From CBDFKB01 sp965248715 (GTDB lineage: Bacteria > Pseudomonadota > Alphaproteobacteria > Rhizobiales > Rhizobiaceae), in assembly GCA_965248715.1 (NCBI GenBank), contig CBDFKB010000008.1, positions 1,798,001-1,862,000 of the forward strand: a stretch of DNA of 64,000 nucleotides, read 5' to 3'. Every line of letters starts with the position of its first letter. Position 1 is the first letter of the stretch. The notes beneath the pieces are model-generated. The model had not been told where the DNA came from. It did not search any database and saw only the letters and a list, made by a program, of their open reading frames with translations. Positions 54,352 through 63,425 of the stretch are shown piece after piece. The position numbers and the translations under genes were made by a program.

Positions 54352-54999
54352 TTATGTAGGAAAAAGCCCGCTTTGGGCCAACCCATCGAGCATGAATTGC
54401 ACCGCCAGCCCGGCCAACACCACGCCAAACACCCGCGCGATCACCTGAACACCGATGCGCCCCAGCAGCCTTTGTATCTGGGAGGCCAGCAACATGAAGA
54501 TCAACGTCGCCCCAAGAACTGCAAATATTGCGCCGATTACCAAGGCGATCTCAGTAGGATCGCCACTGGCATCCGCCATCAGCAGCACGATGGCGCCCAT
54601 GGCACCTGGACCGGCGATCAACGGTGTCGCCAATGGAAAAGTGGAAATGTCGGACTTTTGGATCGCTTCCTTGTTTTCATCCTTGGTGGTGCTTGAGGCG
54701 CCGGATGGTCGCGCGAACACCAAATCGATCGCGATCAGCAGCAATAAGACCCCACCGCCAATCCTGAGTGCTGCCAACGAAATGCCGAACAATTGCAGCA
54801 TCGCTTCGCCGAACACTGCGAAAATCAGCATGATCACCAAGGCAATCGTCGTGCCTTTGAGTGCGCAGGAGGTGCGCTCACGCGGGGTTAGATCGCCGGT
54901 CAGGGTAGCAAATACGATCGCCACATCCAACGGGCCGATGGTGGCAAATAGCGTAGCAAACGCAACCAGCGCGGTTTCCGCCAACAACAATTCCAGCAA
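54352..54999 (-). CDS. MarC family membrane protein
   Basis: 215 residues, six predicted helices. FATIGPLDVAIVFATLTGDL at the start and FPLATPLIAGPGAMGAIVLL in the middle are the MarC/UPF0056 signature. Function of the family is not settled; earlier thought to export antibiotics. It lies between mgtE and nadE on the same strand, 42 bases after mgtE. Confidence 0.92.
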   Translation of the reverse strand: MLELLLAETALVAFATLFATIGPLDVAIVFATLTGDLTPRERTSCALKGTTIALVIMLIFAVFGEAMLQLFGISLAALRIGGGVLLLLIAIDLVFARPSGASSTTKDENKEAIQKSDISTFPLATPLIAGPGAMGAIVLLMADASGDPTEIALVIGAIFAVLGATLIFMLLASQIQRLLGRIGVQVIARVFGVVLAGLAVQFMLDGLAQSGLFPT

Positions 55000-55041
55000 T
55001 TTCCTGCTCCCCTACGTCTTTGAAGACGGCTCCAGCGAATT

Positions 55042-56469
55042 CTAAATCAACCCGAACCACCAGGCTGCCATGCCCAAAAATGCGAAAAAACCAACCACAT
55101 CAGTGACCGTGGTGACAAACACGGTGGAGGCGATCGCCGGGTCGGCCCCGAACCGGCTAAGCGCGATCGGTATGGTGAACCCTGCTGCCGCAGCAAAGAA
55201 CATATTGACGATCATGGCAGCGGCGATAATCGCGCCAAGCTCGATCTGTGCGAACCAAATGATTGTCACGATACCGGTGATCAGCGCAAACGACAGCCCG
55301 TTTAGTAAGCCTACCGCCATTTCGCGCCTGGCGATGCGCAAGGTGTTGTAGGCGTCAATCTCACGGGTTGCCAGTGCCCGAACGGTCACGGTCATGGTTT
55401 GTGTGCCGGCATTGCCGCCCATCGAGGCGACAATCGGCATTAGAATTGCCAGCGCCACCATTTGCTCGATGGTGGCATCGAACAAGCCGATCACTGCCGA
55501 CGCCATCACCGCCGTACCAAGGTTGACCAATAGCCAGACAAAGCGCGAGCGGGCTGCTTCCATTACGCTGTCGGACAATTCCTCGTCGCCGACACCGCCC
55601 ATGCGTTTGATATCCTCATCAGCCTCTTGATGGATCACATCGACCACGTCATCAATGGTCAAGACACCTACCAAGCGCCCGCTTTCATCGATCACGGCGG
55701 CCGACACTAGGTCATAACGCTCAAATACCATGGCCGCATCTTCCTGGTCGGTCTCGGCGGTAATCGGGGCTACCGTGTCCTGCATAAGGTCGCGAATTTT
55801 TATCTCGCGCCTTGTGCGCAATATCCTATCCAGTGCCACGGTGCCGATCAGTTCGAACGACGGCTCGACTACGAAGATCTCCAAAAAACGGACCGGTAAG
55901 TCACGCGCGTCACGCATATAGTCGATGGTCTGGCCAACGGTCCAATATGGCGGCACCGCGATGAATTCGGTTTGCATCCGCCGCCCGGCGGTTTCTTCCG
56001 GATATTCCAGTGCGCGGCGCAGGCGAATGCGCTCAAGAAACGGCAATTGTTCGAGGATTTCATTGCGGTCGGCGGTTTCCAAATCTTCGAGGATGAACAC
56101 CGCGTCATCGGAATCGAGTTCCTGGACCGCAAGTGCTACCGCCTGGTTGGGCAAACCTTCGACAATCTCGAGACGGATCGCCTCATCAACCTCAGTAAGC
56201 GCGGCGAAATCGAATTGATCGCCGGCAAGGCGCACGATCTGCGAACGCTGATCTCTGGCGACCGCTTCCAACAGATCGCCTAACTCGGATTCGTGCATCG
56301 GGCCGATCAGCGCCAGCAATTCTTCGCCGTCATCGGCTTCTAGCGCGACCGCCACCGCATCGATGAATTGCTGGCGTACGGCGCCCTCGGCGTCATAAAA
56401 CACGTTCTCGAGCGCCGCCTCGTAGGTTTCTTCGATGATTTCGCTGTCCGCTTGCATCGAGATTGCCAT
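55042..56469 (-). CDS. mgtE: Mg2+ transporter MgtE
   Basis: About 475 residues. Cytoplasmic N domain (MGTE_N superhelix: ALIGPMHESELGDLLEAVAR), tandem CBS domains (VGVLTIDDVVDVIHQEADED), then the membrane part with five helices and the Mg-pore motif PIVASMGGNAGTQTMTVTVR. The CBS and N domains gate the channel with bound Mg. The ATG at 56469 (MAISMQADSE) gives a family-like start; the ATG at 56571 lies inside the repeat at 56561-56668. It is 42 bases ahead of MarC. Confidence 0.95.
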   Translation of the reverse strand: MAISMQADSEIIEETYEAALENVFYDAEGAVRQQFIDAVAVALEADDGEELLALIGPMHESELGDLLEAVARDQRSQIVRLAGDQFDFAALTEVDEAIRLEIVEGLPNQAVALAVQELDSDDAVFILEDLETADRNEILEQLPFLERIRLRRALEYPEETAGRRMQTEFIAVPPYWTVGQTIDYMRDARDLPVRFLEIFVVEPSFELIGTVALDRILRTRREIKIRDLMQDTVAPITAETDQEDAAMVFERYDLVSAAVIDESGRLVGVLTIDDVVDVIHQEADEDIKRMGGVGDEELSDSVMEAARSRFVWLLVNLGTAVMASAVIGLFDATIEQMVALAILMPIVASMGGNAGTQTMTVTVRALATREIDAYNTLRIARREMAVGLLNGLSFALITGIVTIIWFAQIELGAIIAAAMIVNMFFAAAAGFTIPIALSRFGADPAIASTVFVTTVTDVVGFFAFLGMAAWWFGLI

Positions 56470-56560
56470 GTCCGGTTGACTGGCGCGAACCGCCGATTCG
56501 CGCCTTTCAGGGACGCTAGAGCCGTTTGCGATCAAATGAAACCATTGCGAGGGTTGGCGA

Positions 56561-56668
56561 CTAGAGCACATTTCGCGAAAACTGAATCGCTCAACGTGCT
56601 CTATCTGTTTGTTTTGGCGCGTATTCTTATCCGAAAACCGCTACCCACTTTTCGGGAATACGCTCTAG
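56561..56668. repeat. CTAG-type palindromic repeat, divergent copy
   Basis: CTAGAGCACATTTCGCGAAA ... ATACGCTCTAG with ACCGCTACCCACTTTTCGGG in the second half; related to 24483-24587. It separates divergent mgtE and the alpha-hydroxy-acid oxidase and would stand in the leader of one of them. Confidence 0.85.
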
Positions 56669-56764
56669 ACCCATCGACCGGCCGCACCTGGTACCGGCGA
56701 AGAAAACACTTGGCAGTAAACCGAAAATCCGATTTGCTGGACGAGTTCACGAATTCCGGCGGAA

Positions 56765-57925
56765 ATGGCAATGAACAACCAACAACGCATGGACCGATTT
56801 CCAATGATTGAGGATCTGGCGCGACGCGCGGCTAAGCGCGTACCCCGGTTTGCCCATGCCTATCTGGAAGGCGGCACCGGCGAGGAGACCTGCCTTTCGC
56901 GCAACCGCGAGGCGTTTTCAAAACTGGAATTGGTGCCGCGCTACATGGCCGGCCCGTTTACCCCCGATCTAACAACACGCTTGCTTGGCCGCGAATATGC
57001 CCTGCCGTTTGGCATCGCGCCGGTCGGTCTGTCCAGCGTCATGTGGCCGGGTATGGAACTGGCGTTGGCTGCCGCCGCCAAACGGGCCAACATTCCTTAT
57101 GCGCTGTCGAGCGTTGCCGCCGAATCCATTGAGGCAATAGCGACAACGGCACCGGACCATGCCTGGTTCCAACTCTATCCGCCCAAGGATTTAGCGCTCC
57201 GCGATGATCTGATCCGCCGCGCCCATGACGCCGGCAATTCGGCCCTGCTGGTTACCGCTGACGTGCCGACACTGTCGCGGCGCGAAAAGATGCGGCGATC
57301 CGGCTTGCAAGTGCCGCCGCGCATCACCCTTGGTTTTCTGGCTGAAATTTTAACCTGCCCAGCTTGGACATTTGGCACCCTAAAGCGCGGCCGACCCCGG
57401 TTCCTCACCCTGGAAAAATACGCCACCACCGCTGAGCTTGCCGATATTGCCGCCTTCGTTGGCCAACAATTATCAAACGTGCTCGATTGGGAATATCTAC
57501 GCCAAATCCGCTCCCAATGGGATCGGCCACTGATCCTCAAAGGCCTGCTGCACGCTAACGACGTTAAACGTGCGTTCGACGAGGGTTGCGACGCTGTGGT
57601 GATTTCCAACCATGGCGGGCGGCAACTCGACGCGGCTCCCTCGCCGGTCGCCGTGCTGCCTGAAATACGCAACACTGTTGGGCCGCAGGCCTGTCTCATT
57701 CTTGACAGCGGCTTTCGCTCAGGCCTCGATATTGTCAAGGCACTGGCGGCAGGCGCTGATTTTGTTTTGCTCGGCCGCGCCTTCTTGTATGGCGTGGCCG
57801 CGCTTGGCGATGACGGCGGCGATCACACGGTGGCGATCCTCAAGGAAGAGATCACCAATGTTTTGGGCCAAATCGGCGTCAAAAGCGTTTGCAAGCTGAA
57901 CGCTAACATCATCCAGGCTAGATAG
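56765..57925 (+). CDS. FMN-dependent alpha-hydroxy-acid oxidase/dehydrogenase
   Basis: 386 residues, LldD/glycolate-oxidase family. Oxidises L-lactate, mandelate, glycolate or similar. TIM-barrel motifs: PFGIAPVGLSSVMWPGMEL, FQLYPPKD, LVTADVPTLSRREKMRRSG, ILKGLLHANDVKRAFDEGCD (Lys 259) and the active base His 283 with Arg 286 in VISNHGGRQLDAAPSP. The residues give no certain substrate. Start ATG at 56765 after GGCGGAA, a second ATG is at 56771. A cytochrome c gene follows on the other strand. Confidence 0.92.
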   Translation: MAMNNQQRMDRFPMIEDLARRAAKRVPRFAHAYLEGGTGEETCLSRNREAFSKLELVPRYMAGPFTPDLTTRLLGREYALPFGIAPVGLSSVMWPGMELALAAAAKRANIPYALSSVAAESIEAIATTAPDHAWFQLYPPKDLALRDDLIRRAHDAGNSALLVTADVPTLSRREKMRRSGLQVPPRITLGFLAEILTCPAWTFGTLKRGRPRFLTLEKYATTAELADIAAFVGQQLSNVLDWEYLRQIRSQWDRPLILKGLLHANDVKRAFDEGCDAVVISNHGGRQLDAAPSPVAVLPEIRNTVGPQACLILDSGFRSGLDIVKALAAGADFVLLGRAFLYGVAALGDDGGDHTVAILKEEITNVLGQIGVKSVCKLNANIIQAR

Positions 57926-57959
57926 TCTGGTCGCAAACCTTGTGACGCGATCGCAGTTG

Positions 57960-58445
57960 CTATTTCTTCTTGGCGCGGAATGCCTCATGACAGTTGGTGC
58001 AGGCTTTACCAACCGCTCCAACCCCGGCGCGCAGCGCTGCCAAATCTGTGCCGGCGTTGGCGGCCAGTGATGCGGTAGCCGCAGCAAATGCTTTGCCAAG
58101 TTCAGCCACCTTGGGATAGGTGGTCCAAATTTCCAAACGCGCTCTACTAACCCCAGGCATCGCGACATTATCGCTGCCCTGTGGCCACAGACCCTTCTGG
58201 TTCAGCCTCGATAGGGCAGCAAGGTCGTTTGCCACTGCGGTGGCGTTTGCAGCATCATATTCAACCGAACCCTTGGCCATCGCACCCAACTGTCCAAGAT
58301 TGAACGTGCGCAATACCATCAGCGCCTGGCGCGCCTTAACCGCCTGTTCGAAGCCAGCGGCATGGCTGTCGGCAAAAGCTGTCGGCGCACACAAGCCGAC
58401 CGACAAGACGACAACAATAGCAAATGGGTTCAATTTTTTCATCAT
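57960..58445 (-). CDS. cytochrome c, class II (c-556/c' type)
   Basis: 161 residues. Signal peptide (NPFAIVVVLSVGLCAPTAFA) and one haem motif close to the C-terminus, CTNCH at 149-153, with helix-rich sequence before it; single C-terminal CxxCH is that of class II cytochromes. Periplasmic electron carrier. GGAG 6 bases before the ATG decides 58445 over a more distant ATG. Could take electrons from a hydroxy-acid dehydrogenase, but that is only position. Confidence 0.9.
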   Translation of the reverse strand: MMKKLNPFAIVVVLSVGLCAPTAFADSHAAGFEQAVKARQALMVLRTFNLGQLGAMAKGSVEYDAANATAVANDLAALSRLNQKGLWPQGSDNVAMPGVSRARLEIWTTYPKVAELGKAFAAATASLAANAGTDLAALRAGVGAVGKACTNCHEAFRAKKK

Positions 58446-58585
58446 CACTGCTCCGTTCTGGTTCGAAATAACATGGCCGATGTCAGTCACGTGCGTGATA
58501 GTTGATAACCATTCGATACCCATTTGCCAGTAACGTACAGGTGAAATAGCGGCCCAGTATGTTCACGATCCGTGACCGATGCCCG

Positions 58586-59452
58586 CTACCGAGGGCTTTG
58601 CTTGCCCACCAAGGCTTGGGCAAACGCGGCCGCCTCAACCAATTTATCCGGGACAATGCCGGTCACAAACCCTTGTTTTACCAACAGATCGGCCACCGCC
58701 AGGGTATCTACATTACCGCTCGCACCAGGCGCATAAGGACAACCGCCAAGCCCACCAAGTGCAGCATCAAAGGTGCGTATGCCTTTTTGCAGGCTGGCTA
58801 AAATATTGTCCAGCGCCCTGCCCTGGGTATCGTGAAAATGTCCGGCCAAACGCTCGGCCGGCAGCACTTCAAGCACCACATCGATGAGCCCGATGACCAT
58901 TTCAGGGGTTGCATGGCCAATGGTGTCGCCGAGCGAAACCTCGTAGCAACCCATTCGATCGAGCGCTAATGCCACCCGGGCGACCGCGCGCGGCATCACT
59001 TTACCCTCATACGGGCAATCGGTGATGCAAGAGACATAACCACGCACCGGTACGCCAGCAACTGCCGCACCAGCCATCACCGGAGCGAACCTTTCCAAGC
59101 TTTCATCGATGGAACAATTGATGTTTTTTTGGCTGAATGCCTCCGACGCGCTAGCAAAAACCGCGACCTCGTCGGCGCCTGCTGCAAGCGCCCGCTGAAG
59201 CCCTTTCAGATTCGGCGTCAGTGCCGCATAGGTGACGCCGGGTTTACGGACAATGCCGGCCATCACATCGGCCGCGTCGGCCATTTGCGGGACCCATTTC
59301 GGTGAGACAAAACTGGTGACCTCGATTTTATCGAAGCCACACTCGGACATCATGTTTACCAGACGGATTTTGTCAGCCGTGGCGACGAATTGCTGTTCGT
59401 TCTGCAAGCCATCGCGGGCGGCGACTTCAAATATCTGGACCCGGTCAGTCAT
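58586..59452 (-). CDS. mvaB: hydroxymethylglutaryl-CoA lyase
   Basis: 288 residues. Splits HMG-CoA to acetoacetate and acetyl-CoA, last step of leucine breakdown. DRVQIFEVAARDGLQNEQQF (catalytic Asp, Arg), VTSFVSPKWVPQMADA, GHFHDTQGRALDN with metal His, and the signature GGLGGCPYAPGASGNVDT with the catalytic Cys. Overlaps the carboxylase alpha gene by 8 bases, so one transcript. Confidence 0.96.
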   Translation of the reverse strand: MTDRVQIFEVAARDGLQNEQQFVATADKIRLVNMMSECGFDKIEVTSFVSPKWVPQMADAADVMAGIVRKPGVTYAALTPNLKGLQRALAAGADEVAVFASASEAFSQKNINCSIDESLERFAPVMAGAAVAGVPVRGYVSCITDCPYEGKVMPRAVARVALALDRMGCYEVSLGDTIGHATPEMVIGLIDVVLEVLPAERLAGHFHDTQGRALDNILASLQKGIRTFDAALGGLGGCPYAPGASGNVDTLAVADLLVKQGFVTGIVPDKLVEAAAFAQALVGKQSPR

Positions 59453-61433
59453 TACTGGTCAGTGAAATCAGCACCGCCCCCTCCTCTACTTGATCACCCT
59501 CAGCGACCAGAACTTCCGCGATTACTCCGTCACGCGGCGCGTTAAGCGTGTGTTCCATCTTCATCGCTTCCAGCACCACCAGCCGGCTGCTGCCGTTGAT
59601 CGTGTCGCCGGATTTGGCCGCCACCAATTTTACCGTGCCAGGCATCGGCGCGATCACCAGATCGCCGCCGGATAATTCGTCAGCGCTTGAGGTGAGCGGA
59701 TCGGGTATCTTATAGTCGACTGTGCGGCCGCCGATGATGATCGCAATTTCCGAACCGAACCGAACAATTTTCGCCGCAATAGTATGGCGGTTGACCGTGA
59801 CCCTCACCTTGCCCTCGGTGGTCGCAAACAGCTGCAATTTGCATTGCCATTGCTTGCTCCACACCTGATATTGATCGCCGTTCACATGGGTGATCCGGGC
59901 AACAAACTCGCCGTATGGGCCCACCAGTTTGATCAAGCTTTCGGCGGCGGCCCATAAACGGAAACTGTGCAATTGCGCCTTATCCGGCAGGTCGTTTGAT
60001 CCCAACCCGTCAACATATCCACCAGCTGCAAGCGCCGCAAGCGCATGAGAAACCGGCGCCGCACTGTCGCGCGCTATCAATTGCTTGCGATGGCGCTCAA
60101 TTAAGCCGGTATCGAACTCGCCGGCGGCAAAACCGCCATGTCCGACCAGCCGGCGCAAGAAATCAATATTGGTGACGGTGCCGGCGATTTCGGTATTTTC
60201 CAGCCCACGCGACAAACCAGCAAGCGCTGCTTTTCGCGTCGCCCCGTGCACGATTATTTTGGCGATCATCGGGTCATAATGAGGGGTGATCACATCCCCC
60301 GCCCGCACCCCGGTATCGACCCGCACATTATCGGGAAACACCAGATGCTTCAATTTGCCGGTGGCCGGCAGGAACCCAGCCGGAACATCTTCGGCATACA
60401 ATCTGGCCTCAAATGCCCAGCCAGAGAAATTCAACTCTTTTTGGTTCATGGGCAGCGGTTCTGCGGCGGCGACGCGCAATTGCCACTCCACCAGGTCAAT
60501 CCCGGTGATCATTTCGGTCACCGGGTGCTCTACCTGCAGGCGGGTGTTCATTTCCATGAACCAGAACCCCGCGCGCCGCAACGGACCCGATCCATCAACG
60601 ATAAATTCAACCGTACCGGCACCGGAATATCCGACAGATTGCGCAGCGCGAACCGCAGCACCTCCCATGGCAAGACGCAGTTCTTTGGTCATGCCTGGTG
60701 CCGGAGCTTCCTCGATCACCTTTTGGTGGCGGCGCTGCAGCGAACAATCGCGCTCAAACAAATGCACTACCTGGCCGCTTTTATCACCAAATACCTGGAT
60801 TTCGATGTGGCGCGGATTGGTGATGAATTTCTCGATCAATACCTGGCCGTCGCCAAAACTGGCCAGGCCCTCGCGGACCGCGCCTTCCAACGCTTCGGCA
60901 AACTGACTTTCCTTCTCGACCAGGCGCATGCCTTTGCCGCCACCACCGGCGCGTGCCTTAATCAGCACTGGATAGCCGGTCTTTTCCGCTTCACCTTTCA
61001 GGAAATCCAGGTCTTGCTGCTTGCCATGGTATCCCGGAACCACTGGCACGCCAGCGCCTTCAACCGTCCGCTTGGCCTCATCTTTTAGGCCCATGGCGCG
61101 GATCGCTGCTGCCGAAGGGCCGACAAAAATCAGCCTAACTGCTTCAACCGCTTCGACAAATTTCGGATTTTCCGACAGAAATCCATAGCCCGGGTGGATG
61201 GCGTTGGCGCCTGTGCTAAGCGCGGCGGCAATGATTTCATCGCTTCTCAAATAACTTTCTGCTGCTGGCGCCGGGCCAATGCGTACTGCCTCATCGGCCA
61301 TTTCCACATGCATCGCCCCGGCATCCGCATCGGAATGAACCGCGACCGTTGCCATATTCATGCGCCGGGCGGTGCGGATGATCCGGCAGGCGATTTCGCC
61401 ACGGTTGGCAATCAGCAATTTGGTGATCGGCAT
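59445..61433 (-). CDS. liuD: methylcrotonyl-CoA carboxylase biotin-containing subunit
   Basis: 662 residues. Biotin carboxylase domain (KLLIANRGEIACRIIRTARR, GGGGKGMRLV, HLFERDCSLQRRHQKVIEEA, EMNTRLQVEHPVTEMI) then a BT region and a C-terminal biotinyl domain with VLEAMKMEHTL; the biotin Lys is 625. Alternatives are propionyl- or acetyl-CoA carboxylase alpha, but the neighbours (MCC beta, HMG-CoA lyase) point to leucine breakdown. Overlaps the lyase at its end. 51 bases separate it from the small ORF before it. Confidence 0.93.
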   Translation of the reverse strand: MPITKLLIANRGEIACRIIRTARRMNMATVAVHSDADAGAMHVEMADEAVRIGPAPAAESYLRSDEIIAAALSTGANAIHPGYGFLSENPKFVEAVEAVRLIFVGPSAAAIRAMGLKDEAKRTVEGAGVPVVPGYHGKQQDLDFLKGEAEKTGYPVLIKARAGGGGKGMRLVEKESQFAEALEGAVREGLASFGDGQVLIEKFITNPRHIEIQVFGDKSGQVVHLFERDCSLQRRHQKVIEEAPAPGMTKELRLAMGGAAVRAAQSVGYSGAGTVEFIVDGSGPLRRAGFWFMEMNTRLQVEHPVTEMITGIDLVEWQLRVAAAEPLPMNQKELNFSGWAFEARLYAEDVPAGFLPATGKLKHLVFPDNVRVDTGVRAGDVITPHYDPMIAKIIVHGATRKAALAGLSRGLENTEIAGTVTNIDFLRRLVGHGGFAAGEFDTGLIERHRKQLIARDSAAPVSHALAALAAGGYVDGLGSNDLPDKAQLHSFRLWAAAESLIKLVGPYGEFVARITHVNGDQYQVWSKQWQCKLQLFATTEGKVRVTVNRHTIAAKIVRFGSEIAIIIGGRTVDYKIPDPLTSSADELSGGDLVIAPMPGTVKLVAAKSGDTINGSSRLVVLEAMKMEHTLNAPRDGVIAEVLVAEGDQVEEGAVLISLTSND

Positions 61434-61484
61434 GTTAGAAACGTTCCAAATCTTGATGAAGCGTTTCGAAGGAAATGCGGCGCA

Positions 61485-61739
61485 TCATCTTATACCTACG
61501 GTGGCTAATATTGAACATTTTGCTTCCGCTGCACAGGCGATATGGATCGTGTCGGACAATCGGAGATTTTGCAACGCCCTGATTTCGGGCATCCAGATAA
61601 GCACATTTCCACCATTGCGCACCAATCGAAGATTTGCACGGTCATCGAAAAATTTGAGGACGGCATCAATTCCGGTTTTGTGGGGTTTTCGTTTGGCCCG
61701 CATCAATCGGTATACAGAAGAAAATTGGTCCCATGCCAT
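61485..61739 (-). CDS. small PIN-like protein or fragment, tentative
   Basis: 84 residues between the two carboxylase genes, starting 3 bases after the stop of the beta subunit. The end, ALQNLRLSDTIHIACAAEAK followed by CSILAT, resembles the last part of a PIN-domain toxin (L-x-x-x-D-x-I-H-x-A), with one conserved Asp. The rest is too short for a full PIN domain of about 130 residues. It may be a degraded toxin, a coincidental ORF or a small operon gene. No antitoxin seen. Confidence 0.3.
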   Translation of the reverse strand: MAWDQFSSVYRLMRAKRKPHKTGIDAVLKFFDDRANLRLVRNGGNVLIWMPEIRALQNLRLSDTIHIACAAEAKCSILATVGIR

Positions 61740-61742
61740 AAA

Positions 61743-63350
61743 CTACATCCTGAACAGGCCGAATTTGGTTTCGCAGATCGGTGCATTGAGTGCGGCGGCG
61801 AGCGATAAGGAAAGCACCTGCCGGGTTTTGCGCGGATCGATCACTCCATCGTCCCACAGCCTGGCCGAAGCATAAAGCGGGTGCGATTGCTCCGCGAACA
61901 TTTCCAAAGTCGGGCGCTTGAATTCAGTTTCTTCGGATGCCGACCATGATCCGCCGCCGCGCTCGATCGCGTCACGACGCACACTGGCCAATACGCCGGC
62001 TGCCTGTTCGCCGCCCATCACCGAAATCCGCGAATTAGGCCAGGTCCACAAAAACCGTGGAGAATAGGCGCGGCCCGCCATGCCATAATTGCCGGCGCCA
62101 AACGAGCCGCCGATTATCATGGTAATTTTCGGCACCGCCGTGGTTGCTACCGCGGTCACCAGTTTGGCGCCGTCCTTGGCAATTCCGCCGGCCTCATATT
62201 TACGCCCAACCATGAATCCGGTGATATTTTGCAGAAAAATCAAAGGAATACGGCGCTGCGAACACAATTCAACAAAATGCGCACCCTTTAGCGCGCTTTC
62301 CGAAAACAGTACCCCATTATTGCCGATGATTCCGACTGGCATGCCGGCGATTTCGGCAAATCCACACACCAAAGTGGCGCCATAGCGCGGCTTGAATTCA
62401 TCGAAACGAGAGCCGTCGATCACCCGGGCGAGCACATCGCGCACATCATAAGGCGTCTTGGCATCTGCCGGCACGATGCCGAGTAATTCCTCGGCGTCGT
62501 AAAGTGGTGCTTCGCTACTGTTAAGCGCGGCCATCGCCGATTTGGACCCGTTGAGATTAGCTACCGCCCGGCGCGCCAGCGCTAAAGCATGGGTATCGTC
62601 TTCGGCCAAATGATCAGCGACGCCGGATAATCTGGTATGTAAATCGCCGCCCCCAAGGTCCTCGGCGCTGACGGTTTCTCCGGTTGCCGCCTTTACCAGC
62701 GGCGGGCCGCCAAGAAAAATCGTCCCCTGCTCCTTGACGATGATGGTCTCGTCCGACATCGCCGGCACATAGGCGCCGCCAGCGGTGCACGATCCCATCA
62801 CCACGGCAATCTGGCCGATGCCCTTGGCCGACATGTTGGCCTGATTATAAAAGATCCGGCCAAAATGTTCGCGGTCGGGAAATACTTCGTCCTGGTTCGG
62901 CAGATTGGCACCGCCGGAATCCACCAGATAGACACATGGCAGATGGTTCTCAGCGGCGATTTCTTGGGCGCGCAAGTGTTTTTTCACCGTCATCGGGTAA
63001 TAGGTGCCGCCCTTGACGGTGGCATCGTTGCACACGACCATCACGTCGCGCCCGGACACTGTGCCAATACCGGCAACCAAGCCGGCGGCTGGCGCCGCAT
63101 TGTCGTACATGCCATGTGCAGCGGTCGCACCGACTTCGAGGAACGGCGAACCGGGATCAAGCAGCTTGGCAACCCGGTCGCGCGGCAACATCTTGCCCCG
63201 GCTGACATGGCGTGCGAGCGACTTTTCGCCACCGCCCTTTAGCGCTGCCTCCGCTGCCGCCTCGATCACAGCCAGTTCAGCGAGATTAGCTTCGCGGTTC
63301 TTGGCAAACTCAGCTGAGCGGGGAGATAGTTTTGAAACAAGAACGGTCAT
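61743..63350 (-). CDS. liuB: methylcrotonyl-CoA carboxylase carboxyltransferase subunit
   Basis: 535 residues. Carboxyltransferase of the crotonase superfamily. Two oxyanion-type stretches are seen: CVYLVDSGGANLPNQDEVFP with GIGQIAVVMGSCTAGGAYVP, and IPLIFLQNITGFMVGRKYEA with KITMIIGGSFGAGNYGMAG. The order QNITGFMVGRKYE is typical for MCC beta. First gene of the leucine-degradation run read leftward: this, the small ORF, the alpha subunit, the lyase. Confidence 0.95.
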   Translation of the reverse strand: MTVLVSKLSPRSAEFAKNREANLAELAVIEAAAEAALKGGGEKSLARHVSRGKMLPRDRVAKLLDPGSPFLEVGATAAHGMYDNAAPAAGLVAGIGTVSGRDVMVVCNDATVKGGTYYPMTVKKHLRAQEIAAENHLPCVYLVDSGGANLPNQDEVFPDREHFGRIFYNQANMSAKGIGQIAVVMGSCTAGGAYVPAMSDETIIVKEQGTIFLGGPPLVKAATGETVSAEDLGGGDLHTRLSGVADHLAEDDTHALALARRAVANLNGSKSAMAALNSSEAPLYDAEELLGIVPADAKTPYDVRDVLARVIDGSRFDEFKPRYGATLVCGFAEIAGMPVGIIGNNGVLFSESALKGAHFVELCSQRRIPLIFLQNITGFMVGRKYEAGGIAKDGAKLVTAVATTAVPKITMIIGGSFGAGNYGMAGRAYSPRFLWTWPNSRISVMGGEQAAGVLASVRRDAIERGGGSWSASEETEFKRPTLEMFAEQSHPLYASARLWDDGVIDPRKTRQVLSLSLAAALNAPICETKFGLFRM

Positions 63351-63425
63351 TGCCCCATCAAGCCGGATTCACCAGCATTGGCAAGCCCCGGCGAAATTTA
63401 TCGCAGCATGGTTGACCAACCCGCC

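Noticed and set aside
60138..61088. 316-codon plus-strand frame
   Set aside because: Lies fully antisense to the biotin-containing carboxylase gene, whose motifs are beyond doubt; the same applies to 6333-6926 (antisense of the crotonase) and 40633-41274 (antisense of mtnP).
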